From contig JAJTDX010000102.1 in assembly GCA_021298235.1 (NCBI GenBank), positions 1 through 7,112 on the forward strand: a stretch of 7,112 nt of DNA. Direction: 5' to 3'. The notes under the pieces were generated by a model. The model did no database searches and was not told the origin of the DNA. It was given only the letters and a program-made list of their open reading frames with translations. The stretch is from Cryomorphaceae bacterium (GTDB lineage Bacteria > Bacteroidota > Bacteroidia > Flavobacteriales > Crocinitomicaceae). A program made the position numbers and the translations under genes. Shown here one piece after another: positions 6,013-7,112 of this stretch; position 1 is the first letter of the stretch; each line of letters opens with the position of its first letter.

Positions 6013-7092
6013 ATGGGATTATTTGGATTATTCGGAAAAAAAGAAGAAAAAGGAAAACTGAGAAAGGGGTTTCACCATTTGTCTGTATCTCGGGTGGAGA
6101 AACTTACGGATGAGGCGATCAAAATAAGCTTCGATGTTCCCGCAGCATTGGCTGAGAAGTACGTTTATAAAGCAGGCCAATACCTTGACATTTCTGTGAG
6201 CATCAATGGAAAAGAAGAGTTGCGATCATATTCTGTTTGCAGTGGACAGAACGAAACTCTTTCAATTGGAGTTAAACAACTGGAAAACGGAAAAGTATCT
6301 GCTTGGTTAAATCAAAACGTGAAGGTTGGCGAGCAACTTAGTGTTTCTGAACCAAGGGGGAATTTTGTTTTGGACAGCACGGCCAAAAAGGTCGTATTGA
6401 TCGCCGCGGGAAGTGGAATCACACCCGTTCTTTCTATGGCCAAAGAACGGTCAACAAGCGTTTCAGAAACCATTCTGATTTATGGGAACCGCAAAGAAGA
6501 CGCTATTATGTTCAAAAATGAGATCGATGCGCTGTCCTCAATTAGCACAATTCATTTTCTCAGCGGGGAAGCAAAAGAAGGGTATCGCTCAGGCCGTATC
6601 GACAAGGATAATTTTACTGCATTGATTAAAGAAGATCTGGAACTTTTGAAAGCAGATGCATTTTATCTGTGTGGACCTGAAGGAATGATCAGTGAAGTCA
6701 GACAAGTTCTAGAATTTTTCGGAGTAAAGACAGAAAAAATACATTTTGAATTATTCACCACGCCCACAGAAATGAGTCCGGGTGCGACACAATCCGTTGC
6801 AAATTTTTCAGGTATATCTCATGTCACGGCCATACTAGATGGAGAAAAATTGCACTTTGATTTGGATGCAAAAGGCCCAACACTTCTTGAAGCTGCGGAC
6901 AAGGCGGGAATGGATGCCCCCTATTCATGCAAAGGTGGCGTTTGTTGCTCTTGTCGGGCTAAGATTTTAAAAGGAAGTGCAGCGATGAAAGTCAATTATG
7001 CTTTGACCGATGAAGAAGTAGCACAAGGGTACATCCTCACTTGTCAGGCGCATCCGACCAGTGAGGAATTAACGTTTAGTTACGATGATTAA
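6013..7092 (+). CDS. paaE: PaaE-type reductase, tandem paralogue (copy 2)
   Basis: A 359-residue paralogue of the gene just upstream with the same domain order. It has RSYS (71-74) for FAD, GSGITP (133-138) and CGPEGM (220-225) for NAD(P)H, and the [2Fe-2S] ligands Cys306, Cys311, Cys314 and Cys344 (CX4CX2CX29C). My ungapped hand alignment of the last 90 residues gives 54 identities to copy 1, while the FAD and nucleotide domains look more diverged. It carries an extra N-terminal leader of about 18 residues (MGLFGLFGKKEEKGKLRK) before the family start GFHHLSV; the leader mixes Gly/Phe/Leu with lysines. The start lies 6 bases after the copy 1 stop, so both are surely co-transcribed. It could be a second reductase for the same epoxidase or serve another di-iron or oxygenase partner, which the sequence alone does not settle. 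Family is certain; calling it PaaE rather than a general ferredoxin-reductase is likely. Confidence 0.85.
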   Translation: MGLFGLFGKKEEKGKLRKGFHHLSVSRVEKLTDEAIKISFDVPAALAEKYVYKAGQYLDISVSINGKEELRSYSVCSGQNETLSIGVKQLENGKVSAWLNQNVKVGEQLSVSEPRGNFVLDSTAKKVVLIAAGSGITPVLSMAKERSTSVSETILIYGNRKEDAIMFKNEIDALSSISTIHFLSGEAKEGYRSGRIDKDNFTALIKEDLELLKADAFYLCGPEGMISEVRQVLEFFGVKTEKIHFELFTTPTEMSPGATQSVANFSGISHVTAILDGEKLHFDLDAKGPTLLEAADKAGMDAPYSCKGGVCCSCRAKILKGSAAMKVNYALTDEEVAQGYILTCQAHPTSEELTFSYDD

Positions 7093-7112
7093 TCGTCGAA
7101 TCGTTGTTGTCG
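7085..7112 (+). CDS. Possible start of a further gene, cut by the window end
   Basis: An ATG at 7085-7087 overlaps the last 8 bases of the second paaE gene in another frame and stays open to the window end (MINRRIVVV). A short hydrophobic beta-strand after a basic start and an overlapping junction fit a co-transcribed next gene. Nine codons are too few to identify it or rule out chance. Confidence 0.25.

Noticed and set aside
7082..7096. ACGAT/ATCGT inverted repeat at the end of paaE copy 2, considered as a terminator
   Set aside because: Only 5 bp of stem with a 5-base loop and no T-run; the following sequence looks like the start of another frame.

Overview
The window reads as a chromosomal piece of a Bacteroidota (flavobacteria/cytophaga-like) genome. 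The sequence is AT-rich, the genes lack strong Shine-Dalgarno boxes, and two promoters match the Bacteroidota housekeeping form (-7 TAnnTTTG, with a -33 TTG in one). One gene encodes a lipoprotein of Bacteroidota character and another a DUF2141 protein, a family common in this phylum. Genus cannot be told from this window.

Region 1 (1-1480, + strand): three genes joined by ATGA stop/start overlaps. They are the C-terminal part of an FkbM-type methyltransferase cut by the window edge, a membrane sterol-desaturase/fatty-acid-hydroxylase family di-iron enzyme, and a small secreted DUF2141 protein. They look like the end of an operon for modifying a lipid or other hydrophobic metabolite. The substrate cannot be read from the sequence.

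Region 2 (1488-4018, - strand): paaA-paaB-paaC-paaD, the oxygenase part of the phenylacetyl-CoA 1,2-epoxidase. It is tightly packed: gaps of 15 and 3 bases, then a 7-base overlap. It runs from a well-formed promoter at 3989-4018 to a convergent junction with region 1. A perfect 9-bp palindrome at that junction covers the last codons of paaD. PaaA carries the di-iron centre, PaaC is its structural partner, PaaB bridges heterodimers, and PaaD is a DUF59/zinc-ribbon maturation factor.

Region 3 (4036-4723, - strand): a predicted lipoprotein of unknown function with its own intrinsic terminator, lying between the two halves of the paa locus.

Region 4 (4724-7112, + strand): a 212-base divergent intergenic stretch with repeated ATTGAAA-like boxes and a promoter, followed by two consecutive PaaE-type reductase genes. 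Both proteins have FAD/NAD(P)H domains plus a plant-type [2Fe-2S] ferredoxin domain with all four cysteines. They would pass electrons from NAD(P)H to PaaA. A further gene may begin at 7085 and run off the window.

The most notable points are the tandem paaE paralogues, the split divergent layout of the epoxidase genes around an unrelated lipoprotein gene, and the coupled methyltransferase-hydroxylase-DUF2141 set. Nothing in the window clearly forms a wholly new system. No rRNA, tRNA, CRISPR array, insertion sequence or integrase was seen.
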